From NCBI RefSeq assembly GCF_018139145.2, contig NC_059473.1, forward strand, positions 65,330,707 to 65,394,706: a stretch of 64,000 bases of DNA, written 5' to 3'. The notes under the pieces are model-generated. The model was given only the letters and a program-made list of their open reading frames with translations. It was not told the DNA's origin and made no database searches. The position numbers and the translations under genes were made by a program. Positions 50,435 through 64,000 of this stretch are shown piece by piece; positions within the stretch are counted from its first letter, which is position 1; the number at the start of each line of letters is the position of its first letter. The DNA is from Gymnogyps californianus (Eukaryota; Chordata; Aves; Accipitriformes; Cathartidae).

Positions 50435-51118
50435 CATACTAATGAGACTGTTATGATATATGTCTTGGTAAGCACAACGAAGGAGCCCATCCACATTAGA
50501 CAGCCATCATGGGGCTATTGATGGAGAAAGTCTGTGCAATGACAGGCTTATGTTTGTCTCTGGAGATAAACTATGTACTAAACATCTTGGCAGAACATAT
50601 ATGAAAATTTTGGCCAGAGTTAGATTCATGACTATCAAAATGGAATTAGTATTATGTATCCTAAGTCATCTCACACTTTCAGAGTGGAGATGAACCTCCT
50701 GCTTTATGACTGCTGACCAGTGTTGCATAAAAAGTCCAAAATCAAGCACAAGATTAATTTAGGTTCCTGTTTCCAAGAGGCTTAGCCTTGATTTCTGCAT
50801 TTAACATCTTGGTAGCTTGCTATTCTTTATTCTGGATTGGCAGTCTTTGGCTCTCTATCCTATATAGGTAGTCACATCGAATTGAAAGGTGTGAATCTGA
50901 TAGAATAAAACAAATCTAAGCAGAGGTTATAGACAGAGTATGCATAGTACTAGGAATTAAGCCTCTATGGAATGCAGATTTACAGTGTGGTATTTCTATG
51001 AAGAAATACATCCATATTAAATAACTTGAGCTTTAGAAAAAGAAAGCTGGAGTCTTAATAAAAGCTAAAAAACCCCCTCACATTGTAAAGATGGAAATCT
51101 CTCAACACGAAGGCTTAT
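50435..51118. other. Unique non-coding DNA between two transposon fossils
   Basis: Ordinary AT-rich DNA; no feature seen. Confidence 0.5.
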
Positions 51119-51221
51119 GGGGTCAAATTCCAATGCTTTCAATAATTATATAAATCTGGATTAGATTCTCTGAAATCAATGAATTTGCTTTATTAGTACA
51201 ACTGGGGAAAAAAATTGGCCC
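51119..51221. mobile_element. Palindromic DNA-transposon (MITE-like) remnant
   Basis: It begins GGGGTCAAATTC and ends AAAATTGGCCC, imperfect terminal inverted repeats. Internally 'taaatctggattagattctc', 'tgaaatcaatgaatttg' and 'tagtacaactgggg' follow the expected order for the sauropsid 'gggccaaattctg ... gaagtcaatgg ... aactggggtgagaatttggccc' type of element. About 103 bp, non-coding and old. Confidence 0.7.
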
Positions 51222-54200
51222 ACTGCATAACTGATGTTAATGCACATCTATCCAGGCAATTTCAAAATAAAAGAAAGGTCTGAGACATTAGATGCAATCT
51301 CTTATAATGATTAATATGCAAGAAGATTGATAGGTCCAAACTTCCAGCTCAGATATTGCATTTGGATTCCAGAACAATATCAAGAAATTTATTGCGAATA
51401 CTCAAACTTTAAGAGAATATTGCCCTTAAAGATGTATAGAGAATAGTAAATCATATTTTTTAAGTATGTTGTCATATTCTTTACTGTATGGAAAAAGATG
51501 TTTCACACATCAAATAGGCAACATCAAGACACCATACAGAACAAATGCAATCTACAATAATCCAGAAGGGAATGACAAAGTACAGAGAAAGCTGAAAAAG
51601 GGGTAACACAGGAAAGAGGTATATCAAAAAGATCACAACATAGCTGAATGATATGATGTCATTGGAAGGCCTACTGTAATAATTTTAGATACTTTTTGCC
51701 TTTTTTAGGTTTCCTTAAAAGAAAAATATGTATGAATAAACTGATTTTTGTGAGTTATGGAGTAAATATAATTAAAATAAAAATACAAAAATCCATTTTA
51801 AACACAAAATAGACTAAAATACTTTAAGCAATCATTTTTGTAGTTTTCATTTAAGCCTTAAGGATATCAGCAGTTTTTCTTTCCATGCATGGCTGAACGT
51901 GCATTTGCTTGCTGAGAGCAGAGAGAAATCAGAAATTCTTCTTGAATAATAGACTCGACTACCTGTGGAGTTTATTTCTCAAAGTATTGAATCCCTGCTA
52001 GAAGTAAATTAAAAAACAAAACATGCTTTCTTTTTTCAGATATGTATTTCTATATTTTCAGCCTGTTGTGGGACAGTTAAAGCCAATTTTCATAGGCGTT
52101 GTTCAAGTGAGTTGACCTTGTGGAACTTCCTGCTGACTTCAGGTTGTAGCACTCAACACGTCCAAAATGCAGGCTCTGCGGATCTTGCCTAAATTAAGCC
52201 ATCTTCAACAGTCAGGCATGCAAACTCCCTGTATAAAAATGGAGACTTTTAAATGGATTAAGTTAATGAGAAGAATCATCATCAGTGACCGATTTTCTCA
52301 ATTCCGTTCAGTGCCAGCAGCAGTAAAAGAGGTCCTGAAATTCCAGGATACCAGAGAGTGAAGGATTTCTTTAAGGAGCTGTAAAGCTGCCTGCTGAGAA
52401 CTCCATCAGCAACAAAGAAAATGGCAGGTGGACAGAGAGGTTTGTGGGAGCAAGGCTGGGGTGGGCACTACTTTGCTCTAGAGGACAAACCCAAAAAGGG
52501 CTATGCCCTGTGCCTCTGGGGAAGGCAATTCCCCAAAGATCAAACTTCCTCAAAGGCATCTTTCCTGCCACTGCTTTGGCCATGAGACCTGATCTGTGTG
52601 GTTTAGCCTCCATGGTGAACTCAGAAAACAAAGAACCCAAAAGATAGGGGCACCTGAAAAATGTGGGTCATATTCCTCTGAGCACCAACCTTTGCCCAAG
52701 AGTCCATATACTAATAATTCACTTTGTAGTAAGACAATCTTTATTAAGGTCAAAATAACACTGGAAAAAAATACATAAATCATTCTTAAACTGAAGAATA
52801 ATGTCAAGCGGGGGAATAAATATAAACTGACACATAAATTACAACCACAATATATGTAAAAAATCAGCAATACAATGTGATTTATGAGAGTATAGCCTAT
52901 GATCCCATGATTCAAGACGCCAGTAGGTCCAACAAGCACATATAATTATAATAAAGCCAGGTTTTCCAGGTATTTTGAAAACATATTGTTATTATTAGGT
53001 TGCTAGTGGATTCACTGGATGTAAATCAATCTCTTCACTGTAGGTGTTGACAGTGGCAGTTCTGGACATGACAAAACTTTATGATACGAGAGCATCAGCA
53101 GTCCCACCTGCAGGATTCATTCATTATTTATATGTTTGGGTTTTTTGACCAAGACAACTCCCAAAGACGGTAACTTTTTGCTGTCTTATTGTGGCCTTTC
53201 CCTTGTCATACAGCCTTTTCCTCTACCCCTTACTCAGTATTAATTACCTGCTGCTTTGCATGTCATTAACTTGGCTTCTTCTATGAGACAAAATTGCAGT
53301 CAGGTTCAAAAGACATTTAGTCCTTTTTTTATTACTGGCTGGAGAGGTTACAGAGTCGTTAGCTGACTTCAAGGCAATGAAACACGTAGCCCTGCTATTT
53401 TATTACAGTGAGACCTTATGTTATGTTTGAGAACGGCTTCGGGGAAGACCTGTGCCAACAGTCATCTAAGGCAATGATGCAATTTATTGCTAGAAGGCTT
53501 CCTTTCACCAGGGCATGAACACTCAGCAAGGATTGCAGTTTAGCCTGTTCTGACAACCCAGCTCACTGGGATGAGCATCCTTGGCTTGCCAGTGTTATGA
53601 AGCTTAGGCAGGGGGTTGTGCAAAGGTGGGGGCTATGCGGACAACTCTTTGTGGCTCATTTTTATAGGTGAGGTTTGCAGAGGGGATGATCAACCCAAAT
53701 ACACATCAGTTGGATGAATGAGGCTGATATGCAATTTAGCCATCATCGGCCCGAATCTCATATATGCTAAAGGTTTTTTAAATTGCTCTGACTGCTTGCC
53801 CAGTGCCAGCACGCAAAAATTCTCTGTGTACATGGCCCAGGGGATCAGTCATGTCACCAGTGTCACACCAGTGTCACACAAAGGGCAAAGGAGACAAGAA
53901 AGTCTGCTGCAATCATCCAGGCAGGATGTCTTAAGTATCCTGCCCTCTAACCTGAGAAGGTGGCAATAGATACTCTCCTCCCTTGGCTTTCCAGACCCCC
54001 TTCAGGTAGGTCAGAGATAATTTGACATGACTGGAGGAAAGACATGCACCCTGTGAAGCTGGCTTTCCCTCCCCTACTTATATGCCCCAAAATGCATCCA
54101 CATGCTTGTGGTCTCTCTTTGCTCCCTTGAACAGGAGGGAACTCTTGGGCTTGTGCTGGTGATTCCCAATGAGTTCAATGAATCAAACCAGGAAAGAAAA

Positions 54201-57200
54201 AAATTTAAAAGGTCAGCTGGTATTACCACTTTCTTTATTCTCCCGAGCCTCTGGAGTTGTGTTATCATCTTCATGTGCTATGGTGAATGGACCCAGTAAA
54301 TAACTTATGCCATGCCCTAATGAGTACTTCCAAAGGAGGCCAATTTAATTAAATTACAAGACAAAGACATAAAGGGGACACCACCCTGCTCTAATTCAGA
54401 ACACTTATGAACTTCGTTAGTAAATTCTAGAATGGTTTACAATTCTGCGCTTTCATTTTGAAGTTCTGAACAACGTCCAAAGTAAAAAATTAAAGCCATT
54501 TTCTCATCCAAATACACCCTCATCTCAGCTTCCAATTGCACATCAAAAGATTCCATAGTTTCCTCTTAAAAAACTAAGGTCTTAGGTGCAGAAAACATCC
54601 CTCCCCCTCCCTGTGTCCCCATAATCCCTTCGCTGTCTGCTCTATGGCTGGTTTCACTGCACTCCCAGTAGTGGGGTCAGCTAAGCAGGGCAGGGCAAAA
54701 AGCAGCAGCCTGACTTTGGGGGGTTTGATAAGTGACCTGTAGGCTTCATCTGCATTGTTTTGGGTCCTTTTAATTTTGTTACAGGCTGGAATGGAAAAGA
54801 AGAGAAAAGAGAAGAAAAGAAAAGAAATTTGGGCTTTCAGTGATGTCTTCCCCAAACACCTTACTCAGGATCAGCCTGTTAAATACTTCCAAACTATTGT
54901 AAAGGCCAGGTTAGGCTTCAGATTTATAATGAAAATACATTGTTTTAACTCAACAGCATACAGTGCTTGGTCCAGTGTCTAGTGTAGTCGATTGTCTTTC
55001 ATTTAGTGCAACTTCCCTTTGACTTCAGGCAAGACCCTTGTTCCTCATGTAAAAACCTATTTCCTTCTGTAGTGGTTCTCTTTCTTATAGCTGTTACTTT
55101 GGGGGAAAGGAATTGCATTTTTGTTTTTCCTGCAAAGTTTCACCAGTGAAATGCATGAAAACAGAGTGAATGAAGATGTAGATAGAGCAAAGAAATAAAG
55201 AAAACCCTTACATGGCCTCAAAGAAACTTCTTTTGCTCCCCCACTTCCTCTCTTTTTCTTGTTTCATCAAATAAAAGAAGTTACTTCTTTCTTCCTTGTT
55301 CCTACTTTAGTTTAGTGTGCTTTTAATTTTTTTTTAAAGGACAGCTGTTTGTCATGCTCTGAAGGTTAAAGTTGGACTTAAGCAGCTTACCCTGTAGAAT
55401 GAAATGTAAAGTGAGGATTTTTTCAGCACATAGACAAGTATTTTATATACTGTGATTTTGGTGGAAGGTTATTTTTTTTAAACAGTTCATAAAGTGACTG
55501 TGCTGTGACCGGAAATTATTTCTAGAAGTCAACTACTAGCTACCTTCTCCCTCCTGCTCTCATTTATACTTTATAAGTTTAGTGAAATAAATACTGCTGA
55601 AAAAACATCTTTTTGGCTTCACTAATAGGAACATAAGAACAAATTAACTGAAGGTTAGTGAAGTTTCACTGTGTTACCCGTGGCCTTGTCAATCTTTCTA
55701 GTCTTTGGGTTTTTTTTAATTTTATCATGGATATGGTAATTTTCTTTCCCTTATCTTTTAAAACTTTCTTTGAGCAACACAAGCTGAAGGCAAAGGTACA
55801 AATCTTTGAATTTCCTGTGAAAAAAGTCATCTTGTTTCCATCTTTCTTTTCCTTCCTAATGATGATGATCTCACTCCTCTTCTGTAGTTCAAAACCACAT
55901 TTGTGGCTACCAATCAGTCGCAGGCTTTCGGCCAAGCGTCACTCATGTCTTCAGCCTTCTACGCCACTAATGATCCCTAAAATCCCTTTGGGGTTACAAT
56001 ATTTACACCTTCACAACTAGATAGCTAAGGAAAAATAAAGTGGGCAGAGCCTGCTGAATTATTTTGGCATTTAAACTACTTTTCTGCACTGAGAGTGCAG
56101 GCATATCAGTTCCACTTAGAAGAAAGTTAGTCGGTAATGAAGTCATCAGTGTCTCGTGTCAGTGCAATGCACTGAGCTATCAGAAGTTGTCTGGTGGCTC
56201 TTGCTCCTCTCTGTTTTCCTTTGTCACTGTTCTTTTGTGTCTTCCAACTTCTCTTCCACTCCGATGGTCAGGGCAACTCAAGGTAAAGGCTGTTTTTAGG
56301 TAAAAAAAGCTGTGCTACTGAGATGTTTAACATCTTCCGTCATCCCAGGCATTGAAGTGGATGAATAAAAACATGATCATACAGCAGAGAGAAGTAAAGG
56401 AAAAACTTGTGGAAGGGTAACAATTCTTAAGGCTGGAAAAAGTGCATCTGAGAGGGACAAGACTCTTGCATACTGTCTATAATTCTCATTTAGTCAAAAC
56501 CTGGTCTAGAGCAGGCGTAGCCTCCTATGATATTTTGTAATGCACAAAGGCACAGCTGAAACTATCTCTATCAACACAATCTTAAATTTCTCTTTTTTAT
56601 TTAGAACAAAGTAAGGCACATTTGCACATGACTTCACATAATCCTCTGTGCAAGCATTCTAAGGACCTAATTAACATTAACACAGGAAACTTTGAGAAAC
56701 AGCCAACAGAAAACAGAGGATCAAGATGGAAAAAAAAGGAAAAAAAGATGAGAAGGAAGATTATCTAAAGGAATTTTTGGTCACTCTGGAGTCATTTAAC
56801 AGCAGCAAAAACAATTCTGTTCAGTAATTTTTAGACTTGGAGAGTCACTGTGTTTTGGGAGATGGGAAGCAAAAGAAATGACAAAATCATGTGCTTAAAA
56901 TGATGTAAAAATAAATGAGCAAGTGTTGAAATGAGAAAGACTCACTTTCTACCTGCCACGTCCACTGTGACTCCCTAGATGTTCTCTTCTGAGAACGAAT
57001 CAAAATCCACATGGTGGCTTACCGTCATTAAAAAAGAGAATTTGACACAGATAGATACTTTGCTGTTTCCATTATATCATTAAATCAATTTAGAGCTGCT
57101 GCAACCCGCTTTGCCCAAGGAAGGATGTATTTCTCTGCAAGTCTTGTTTCCTAGCTTTATTAAACTGTGAATACAAGAATCATGCATGACCTGCAAAGGG

Positions 57201-60200
57201 TATAAGGTCAGCTGGGTTACATCACTATTGGTATGTGAACCAGCTGTCAAAAATGCAATAACAATACACTCTGGGAGATTATGGAGCTGGAGGACTCTAA
57301 CATATGCAAAGCACAGAGGGTGATTTTTCAGAGAGGTGTGCGCTGTCATCAACATCGGAGAGCGGAGTAACTAAATTCCTTCAGTGGATTTTCAAAATGT
57401 ACCTTGTAGCACTAAGACAGAAGCAACCTTCTTAATTCAGCCTTTTTATTTAACAAATACCATTTTTGTAGGAAGTTATTGACAGTTTCAGCTCTGTGAG
57501 TAACTGAGTCCTGGTACAAAAATTCTTAGTGTTTTTCATGTCATATTAAGCGCTATCTCCAGACTATTCAGAAGTCTGTACTACTTCTGCAACTCTAATA
57601 CTGTGAAACAAACAGCCAACATCTCAATGCTAGTTCACCCAAAATGTGTGACAATTTGTGATGCATTTGCAAACTGAGTGTTTTGATCAATCATACAAAG
57701 ACCATGTAACTAAACTAAGAAAATTCCTCCATACTACTAAATAATTCAGTGTAGTAATAATAATAATACCAGAGTGGAGAGTTCAGTGAAAATTAGAAGC
57801 AAAAACAGATAGTAGATATATTAATTAGGCCAGAACTGGAAAGGCTTTTGTGTTTAACATTGTCACTGGCACACCATACGATGTCGGTCATTAGCTTTCG
57901 CTGAGCGAAGCACTCAAAGTGGGTGCTGAAACTTCAAGATGACTTTTCAGAGTTCTGTGTAAGTCTTTGCAATGTGATTTTGCTACGTTAACCATTGCTT
58001 CAGAATGGGTGGTGTTACTTATGCCCTTAATTACCCTCTTGAAACGGGGCTTTAATTTCTTAATTGCTGACGGACTCTTAATTCAACTTTCTTAGAGAAG
58101 GTTGTCATTTTCCTTTCATTTGCAATCACCTGCTTCATCAAGCTGCTGTCTTCTGTCTTTCTCTTTGCAAATACAGTAACAGCAAAGACACCGTATAGCA
58201 TACCTTAAAGTGTTATCCAATCTCTATTGAAATCCTGATCCTTTAGGGCAGTGTATTTCCTGTACGCGCATGTATCTCACTAGCAGCTGTTCCCAAATAT
58301 ATTGAAGTCTCTTATTTTCAGGTTTTTCCCACTGCTTTCCCATGCCTTTCTTTTTTTCCTACTGACAACCATGTCACATAAAAATGTTGCCAGATTAGCT
58401 TCTAATGGCTTTGAAATGTATCATAAGAGTGGAAAAAAGCATTTCAAGATACTGACTTGTTGCTTATGTTAGTCTGGTACCTTTTGGCAAACAAGTTATG
58501 AAAAAAACCAACCATGAATCTTTGAATTTTTGTTATATGAGTGACACAAATACAAACCTCTATAAGAAGTACATACATTTTTTTTTTAAATAGTTCTGCT
58601 ACAAAATGGAGGTAGAAGACTGTGTGTGCATGAAGAACTAAAACTTTTAATATGAAAAATGTGCACCTTTATCAGAGTATTCAGTTTAGAAGCAGCATAA
58701 AGCAATAAACTAACATTATTGCCACATTAATGATTTTTAGCTACAAAAGCTACAGTAGGGAAGTAAATGCCAAGTACTTTATCTACATTAAGTTGCTAGA
58801 AATTTCAGGTCCTCCATTTGAGCAGCAATGAATGAATGATAATAAAATGCAAGGCATTAGTCATACCAAATAGTTTGTAAATACCATGTAGAATCAATTG
58901 CTGGAAACTCTTTGGTAAATATTATAAACAAGAAACGTATTTGTAGAAATTAGGCTGACCTACTGGCAGTTTTCTTTGTCAAATTACTAAATGTAATTCA
59001 CTCAGCTCTGCCAGTAGAAACGTGTGGGTTTATGCAGCCTGTTTCCCTACAGCAGTGATTTTCAGACCAGGATTTGGGACACTGTAAAAGGTGTCTAAGA
59101 AAAGCAAATCTAACGGCAGAAGAATTAATTTCACTGTGCAGAAGTTCTGTATTAGAAGATTTTGAGAAAAGATCCAAGTACCAGAAAACAGTAAGATTAC
59201 TATTTCTGTATCAGTAAGACAGAAAATTTATCCAGATCATAGTGTTGTTTATCATGAAAATACAAGACTGATTTTAGAAACTCAAGATGGGTAGTTTCAC
59301 CACAGAACACTGGAGACTTTTCTTCCAAGTAATATACCTCAAAGATATTTTCCTTACAAACTGAATTATACTTTTCTTATTTTCATCTTATTCTTCCTGA
59401 TTTTTCCCTCTTCCATCATCATGGTATCCCCACTTTCTTTAGTGTTATCACTTTTCCAGAATTTGTAACATGTTATCGTGTCCCCTTCGTTAATCATCAC
59501 CTAGACATGCTACACACTGGTAGCTGTTTTAGGAGAGTCCAAAGTTTCTCACTGTAGGAATACTCCCAGCTTCTTTCACCAAGAAAAACACTTCAGGTCT
59601 TAACTCTGGACTTGGCTTCCAAAAACACTTGCCTTGTCTCAACTTTCAGTAGTGCAAATACCTATCGTAAATACCACCATCATTATTCATAATGATAAAA
59701 AATTGAAGTCTTTAAACAGAGATTTTCAGACTCGCCTCCATCCTACATGACTCAGAGAATATTTTTCAGCAGACAATAAACTCAGTGCAATATGTCAGAT
59801 TTTTTGTATGGTGAGGAGAAGATTAGTATCAAATTATGAGACTGTTTTGAGCCAAAATATTGGGAAAAATAGAACATGTTAAAGTACTGAAAAGTTTTCT
59901 CCTGCATAGTATTTTTATTTTCAGAATAGTCTCAATATTTAAAAGGAACTGCAAGGAAGAAGAAAAAAGATTAAATTATTCTGAAAATGATACAGCAGGG
60001 GGCTGAAGAAAACTTCTAAGGTTTCTGATTTGAGTCATGTGAGACAAACAGCTGAAATACATTCCCCAGGTTCCCAATGGAGGCCTGATCTAGCTTACAC
60101 TTGTATATCTCTTACACCTGAGTGCTTCAGCAGCAGGAATGGGTCGATCCTCAAATGTCCTGTGGGGAAGAGGAGTATTACTGCCCCATTTTACAGATGG

Positions 60201-63200
60201 GATGGTGGGGCAGAGGGGGACAGTGGCTCCTGGTTCACAAACACTGCCACTGATGGAAAAGCATCAGTCCTTCCTTCCTTTCATCCCACCCCAGCGTTGC
60301 CCTTCTCTGTGTGCCAGCAGAAGCATTCGTGCCACCACCAATCAAATCCTAAAACACAGACCCTCCTGTGTTAAAAATGAAATATTTTCTTCTTTTGTGG
60401 AGGGGGAGACGGCTGGGGCAGTTCTAGCACATATGTGCCCTGCCTTGGGTCCCCGTGTGGCACCTCTGCTGACTGCACCACGGCTTTTGGTGGCAGCCCT
60501 CCTTAGCACAGACAAATCTGTGCTAAAGCCTGTGTGGGACTTTAGCCCGTGTGCTTTGTGCAAAGATGTCGCTGGTAAAGCAAGGAAACTGCAGCTGCAT
60601 CTCCCGAACTTGAGGTAGTAACTAATGGCTGGATCAGCCTTCCCCTCAGTACTGAGCTGGGAACCTCCCTCGCTTAAAGTTTAAGTTTCTAGAGCTACAG
60701 AGCACCCAGTGGTAGCCAGCAAAAATTTATTAAGTGCATAGGTAATATGAGTAATCTTATTAACATCCTTCCAGGACTAACTGTAGTATTACTAAATTTA
60801 CTGTATGCCAATAATATTTAAACAAAGATCCTTAGCTGATCTGTCTTTTATTTTGTTAGTAAAAGTCAAAAAACAAAGGACAAAGGGGAAAATGGAACCC
60901 TTTATAGGAAATGTAACTGGAACTGTTTAAGAAAAATTGAAAGTGTAGCTACAGTTATAGCCTACAACGTAAAGTAGCAGCAGTTATAACATTTTTTCTC
61001 TAGGGCAGAAAGAAGGGTGGGTTATAAAGAAGGCAGTAGCTATGTGCCAGCATTTGTTGGCACATACATACACAGAGGCATCTCTTCTATCTTATGTTGA
61101 AATTGTGGGCATTTGGGGACAGTGACCTGGCCATATAACAGCACCCTGTAACAGTACATCTTCAGAGTGGTGTTATTTTTTGACTCTTACTTCAGCTCTA
61201 CATTTTACTCCATTCATCATGCCCACACACAAACTTTGATGCTGTCAGTTTCTGCAGGATGACGAGGTTGAAAAGAGAGGTTAGAGACAGCTTTTCACCT
61301 TCATTCAGCTTTCTTATTTTCCCAGTTTACTGGTGAAGACCTAGCTCACAGGCACAGAGGCTTTTCGAAAACAGCTAGAGCTCATGAAGGTACCACACTT
61401 GTTCCTTGGCCATTGGTTAGCAACCTTCAGCTAGAGGACCCCTCTCCAAGGCCATGCCATGGACATCACTACCCACTATTTGTTGCTAAAGAGCCAGATT
61501 ACTTCATTTGAAGCAATTATGGTTAGGCTACGTAGCTCAGCTATCCAAAGGTGCTCAGGGTCATCCCATCACCCCTCCCTCACCTCCCGCTTCCCTCCTT
61601 GTGCCCAAAGACACCGTTCCCCAAAGATTTAGGTTTGGAACAACTCCACTTACTGCAGCAAGAAAGGATTAGGGGAGACACCCTGCAAAGGCCAACAGAA
61701 ATATCTAGGGGAACACCGAGCTAATGAGGATTCATTAGCCCAGTATAGCTTGGCAGCCTGGCTCCTAGCACCTCGTCTCGGCCAAAGCTGGTACTCAAAG
61801 CCGAGGGCCAATATACTGCCTGACTCTGCAGTGAAGACATGCTTAACAGGGCTTTTACATTTTCCACATAAGGGAAATCCACCACTATTTATATCCAGCT
61901 TAGTACTTCAGATTCAGGCAGAATACTTCTGAAACTACATCCATCCAATATTAATAGCATCTGTCTTGCAGATTAACTATCACATTGTGTTTTTATTTAA
62001 ACATCATCACTGAGCAATCACTCACTAAATTATTTAAAGGAAACAACAAAAAATTGTTTTAAGGTCACAAGAAGGATGTCAGCGGGCCAGTATTACTAAG
62101 CATTTTAAAATCTGGAAGATTTCATTTTAAGGAACTGTAATAATGCCTTTCTTTGGCATATGTAATTTTATATTTTATATTTATGAAGATGGACATTTCT
62201 GAAGTGTTTAATGAGCAGCAATATAGTTGCTCAGTTAAAATGCAGAGCCTTATACCATTTTTAATATTATCCAGTAAGTAACTCAGTGCCATATGCTTCT
62301 GTAGTTTGACTGCCAAAGAATGCAGCAAGTTGCTTTGGAGGCTGCCTCCGAACTCCACAGCCCAGCCAAAACCATGTCTGTGGTACAGAGCTATTGATGT
62401 CCTACCAGCGTGGAACATAAAAATGGCCCCACAGAGAAGTTACACAGAGGCTCTGCTAACTCCATTGAACGGGATGTGGCTTGGAGCAATGTATGGAATC
62501 AGGGCAAAGCTTAAATACTAGACATGCTACACTGGAAAAAAACAGTACGATCTTGCAAACAGCGAGGTGCTTACTCCTCTTGGTTGCCAGATGACCTCTG
62601 CTCCCCAAAGCATAAGCCACGTACTAAACTTCCCTGCACCGTCCTAGGGTACATTAAATGTTTTGGACTGGCAAATCGCAAGAGAGCCATTCCAGTTCTA
62701 ACTTCTGCTACCTGCTTCTCATCTCGGCAGGTATAGGTGAATGAGCTAGAAACGGATGCATGAAGGGTAGAGAATGGGAAAAGAAAAAAGAAATTATCAT
62801 CAGCAATAAAGGGGGAACATGAACAGAAGTGGAAGAGATCTGTTAACTATATATGTGCATTTATTTTGTTGTCTTGCTTTGCACTATATAGGTTATTTTG
62901 TACAATGTTTATCTGTTAGATACAGTATCTAAATCTTTACTTTTTAATTGTTTCTCATACTGGGTCAAGATTAAGCTCCCATTTTGCACTGACTGAATTG
63001 CTTCCATAAACTGTAACAACTAAGCACTTCTATTCCCATCTTATTTTTTTAGCACCGTGCAAAATAGTTTTGTTGTTTGGTAATCATGAGAAGCCAAGAA
63101 AAATTCCAGTGTTTTCATTCAGCATCTGGGTACTCATTGATCAGCCCTGCACTAATGGGAGCCCTGGTATAATCTAAAAACCAGACCCAAAGATGCGTAC

Positions 63201-64000
63201 CAGGACCTCCTTAAGGTGCAGTTCCCACGGCACTGTCATCCTGCGAGGACTGCAGTAATCAAGAGACTCATTACAATAAGAAATTGCTTCATTTCTAAAT
63301 CAGTTCATTTTTCTGTAGTAGTGCTGATTTGATGGTAGAAGTGTGATGTGATGAGGGCTCAGAGCTCAAAACCTTGTCGCGTTTTTCTGGCTGCAATAGC
63401 TGGTCTATAAAAGACGGAGCCTCTCTACAGGCTTTGCTTTGTTAAATGAAGACAGATAAAAACCTTCTCTCTGCTGTCAGCAAAGCAGCTGAACCTCCTG
63501 TGCTTAATATGATAGAAAACAACAATTAAAATAAAATTTACCTCACGCATACACCAGTCTTAGCCTCTCCGGACATTTTCTATACAATTTAATATTTTCG
63601 GCCTAAAAACAATAATGGTTGAGAAGGGACATAAATGGAAACAAAGGAGCAACAAATCTGAAACAGATGTTAGGAAGCACTCCCGGCACAGGAGAGCTGA
63701 TGTGCTGAAAAGCTACCTGGGGGCAGGACATTAAAAGACGCCTCTCAAGAAAGCCTGTGAGGAAGAGCAGAACAACGGAGGAAGGCTTGATCCAGATACC
63801 TCCTCGTCCTCCACACCTCTCACTTCACCACCTCAGGGGATTCTGCTTTTCTTATACAACACGATTCTGTGGCCCATTCAAGCCCACTTTAGAACACAAG
63901 TAAAAATGTGAGGGAGAAATTTTGAGTGAATTTCCAACAAAAAGAGTAAGAAGAAATAAAAGCACCGTTGTGTTCTTTTCCCCTCCAACAGACACCGGCA
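51222..64000. other. Unique AT-rich non-coding DNA (12.8 kb)
   Basis: No gene or well-supported transposon recognised to the end of the window. Minor simple repeats are two perfect 11-bp units CCAGTGTCACA at 53857-53878 and a TAA run at 57755-57768. Open frames reach 159 codons (60139-60618 plus), but these overlap other frames and lack domains. A possible very decayed CR1 near 63640-63690 is too weak to annotate. Confidence 0.5.

Noticed and set aside
55658..56020. 120-codon hydrophobic frame that could look like a membrane protein
   Set aside because: Hydrophobicity comes from T-rich DNA; no transmembrane family, signal peptide organisation or exon boundaries are recognisable.
60139..60618. 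159-codon plus-strand frame, overlapping a 114-codon frame
   Set aside because: No domain, no splice or promoter context, and two frames open at once.
63620..63880. Possible very old CR1 fragment (phrases like 'caaaggagcaac' and 'gatgttaggaagcac', later 'cacgattctgtgg')
   Set aside because: The matches are short and scattered and the intervening DNA does not align by eye; a profile search would be needed.
1..64000. CRISPR arrays, tRNA, rRNA or well-known microRNA genes
   Set aside because: No regularly spaced identical repeats with unique spacers, no tRNA box pattern, and no mature microRNA sequence that I recognise on either strand.

Overview
The window looks like non-coding DNA from a bird nuclear genome. 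The evidence is the interspersed repeats: four CR1 LINE copies, including 3' ends of the type common in neognath birds. There are also older amniote-type CR1 and palindromic DNA-transposon fossils of the kind shared with turtles and crocodilians. The rest is AT-rich, with short simple repeats and no bacterial, organellar or viral gene organisation. I could not recognise a protein-coding exon of any host gene. The longest open frames (up to 197 codons) have no recognisable domain, overlap other open frames in the same GC-rich patches, and are best explained by low stop density. The stretch is therefore intergenic or lies within a very large intron; the gene it belongs to cannot be named from the sequence.

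Layout. 1-5.9 kb: unique DNA with one CR1 3' end (1587-1725, minus) and a GC/CpG-raised patch near 2.5-3.2 kb containing a run of 15 G. 5.9-6.9 kb: an old, heavily mutated CR1 (plus) directly followed by a palindromic DNA-transposon remnant. 6.9-20.7 kb: unique DNA, two more transposon fossils, a perfect 27-copy TTCCC array (12136-12272), a purine tract, and a segment with perfect palindromes near 18.8 kb. 20.7-21.1 kb: the best-preserved CR1, with the C-terminal end of its ORF2 still open and a TATTC tail. 26.4-28.5 kb: several blocks dense in homeodomain, E-box and SOX-like motifs that read like conserved regulatory DNA. 37.7-38.0 kb: another CR1 (minus). 38.9-39.5 kb: an old 33-35 bp minisatellite whose orientation flips part-way through. 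43.6-43.9 kb: a compact CpG-rich island with a good splice-donor match, the best candidate for a promoter or first exon. 44.6-44.8 kb: another enhancer-like block. 50.4-51.2 kb: two more transposon fossils. 51.2-64 kb: unique AT-rich DNA.

No operon-like cooperation exists here. The functional hypotheses worth testing are the CpG island with possible exons, the enhancer-like blocks, and the structural potential of the inverted minisatellite and the pyrimidine array. Conservation claims are inferences from motif content and need alignment to other bird genomes.
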